This document shows positions 63,846 to 64,000 of a DNA stretch of 64,000 nucleotides, in pieces (within the stretch, counting starts at the first letter, position 1; every line of letters begins with the position of its first letter). Source of the DNA: Treponema primitia ZAS-2 (GTDB lineage: Bacteria; Spirochaetota; Spirochaetia; Treponematales; Breznakiellaceae); contig NC_015578.1 of assembly GCF_000214375.1 (NCBI RefSeq), forward strand, positions 2,604,001 through 2,668,000, in the 5' to 3' direction. Below the pieces are notes generated by a model. It was given only the letters and a program-made list of their open reading frames with translations. It had not been told where the DNA came from and did no database searches. The translations under genes were made by a program, and so were the position numbers.

Positions 63846-64000
63846 ATGAACACCCCGGGCATACTCCTCTGGACTGCACTATTCTCCTTCCTCCCCATTT
63901 CCGAACTTCGCGGGGGCATCCCCTTTGCCATCCAAAACGGCATCCCCTGGTATTGGGCCTATCTGTATTGTGCGGGCCTCAATGCCCTGGTAGCCCCGGC
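63846..64000 (+). CDS. Small multidrug export family protein, 5' end only
   Basis: ATG 63846 opens a frame to the window edge. The first 50 residues are hydrophobic and include ISELRGGIPFAIQNGIPW, the SELRGGIP motif of the Sm_multidrug_ex (COG2426) membrane family. There is no clear RBS (CTATTCCCA before the ATG). Function in the family is poorly defined despite the name. Confidence 0.75.
   Translation, partial: MNTPGILLWTALFSFLPISELRGGIPFAIQNGIPWYWAYLYCAGLNALVAP

Noticed and set aside
1-64000. tRNA, rRNA or known riboswitch genes
   Set aside because: No cloverleaf, rRNA signature or recognisable riboswitch core was found in any gap; most gaps are too short to hold one.

Overview
The window reads as chromosomal DNA of a treponemal spirochaete with moderate to high GC, of the kind found in termite guts. 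The basis is a treponeme-style chemosensory cluster with CheA carrying a receiver, a PPi-dependent phosphofructokinase, an archaeal-type UMP kinase, BspA-like leucine-rich repeats, an Rpn-type nuclease and large outer-surface beta-sandwich proteins. The genus assignment is inferred from protein resemblance only. No tRNA, rRNA, CRISPR array or intact insertion sequence was seen.

Region 1 (1-1838): the 3' end of a YD-repeat protein, a small unknown gene running into a terminator, and 0.7 kb of non-coding DNA. That stretch holds two related hairpin elements in opposite orientation around a 109-bp tandem duplication. Region 2 (1839-15037): a tightly overlapping auxiliary chemosensory operon: CheW, a CheW-like protein, CheB, CheR with an xxDRR-repeat linker and TPR-like tail, two receptors, CheA with a receiver, and a receiver-GAF-adenylate cyclase. 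A parvulin and a GAF-HD-GYP c-di-GMP phosphodiesterase follow. No stand-alone CheY or flagellar gene is present, so the likely outputs are cAMP and perhaps c-di-GMP. Region 3 (18784-15044, minus): a seven-gene operon joining translation (infC, rpmI, rplT) with division (zapA, a ZapB-like coiled coil), manA and a YaiI-family gene.

Region 4 (18999-43040): envelope proteins. A membrane protein is followed by a 1354-residue barrel, Ig-repeat and OmpA protein, a string of hairpins, a secreted LRR protein, an Rpn-family protein and a 17.1-kb gene for a lipoprotein of about 5,710 residues. The giant has nine two-domain Ig-like doublets, two phage-tail-like inserts and a propeller-like C-terminus. 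Region 5 (43275-46713): leuC-leuD, then an AT-rich AbiE toxin-antitoxin pair ending head-on into leuD. Region 6 (46725-51531): a hybrid histidine kinase, a thioesterase and two tandem SpoIIE-type phosphatases, one lacking a conserved Asp. Region 7 (51601-61130): a degenerate M20-like protein overlapping a GpgS-like glycosyltransferase, cysS, an ECF sigma/anti-sigma pair with a secreted protein and a transglutaminase-like lipoprotein, UMP kinase, and PPi-phosphofructokinase. Region 8 (61215-64000): recQ and rdgB reading apart from a shared -10 region, and the start of a small multidrug-export family gene.

The strongest candidates for undescribed biology are the chemosensory/cyclase operon with its xxDRR-repeat CheR, the giant lipoprotein, and the hairpin-element locus near 1.1-1.7 kb.
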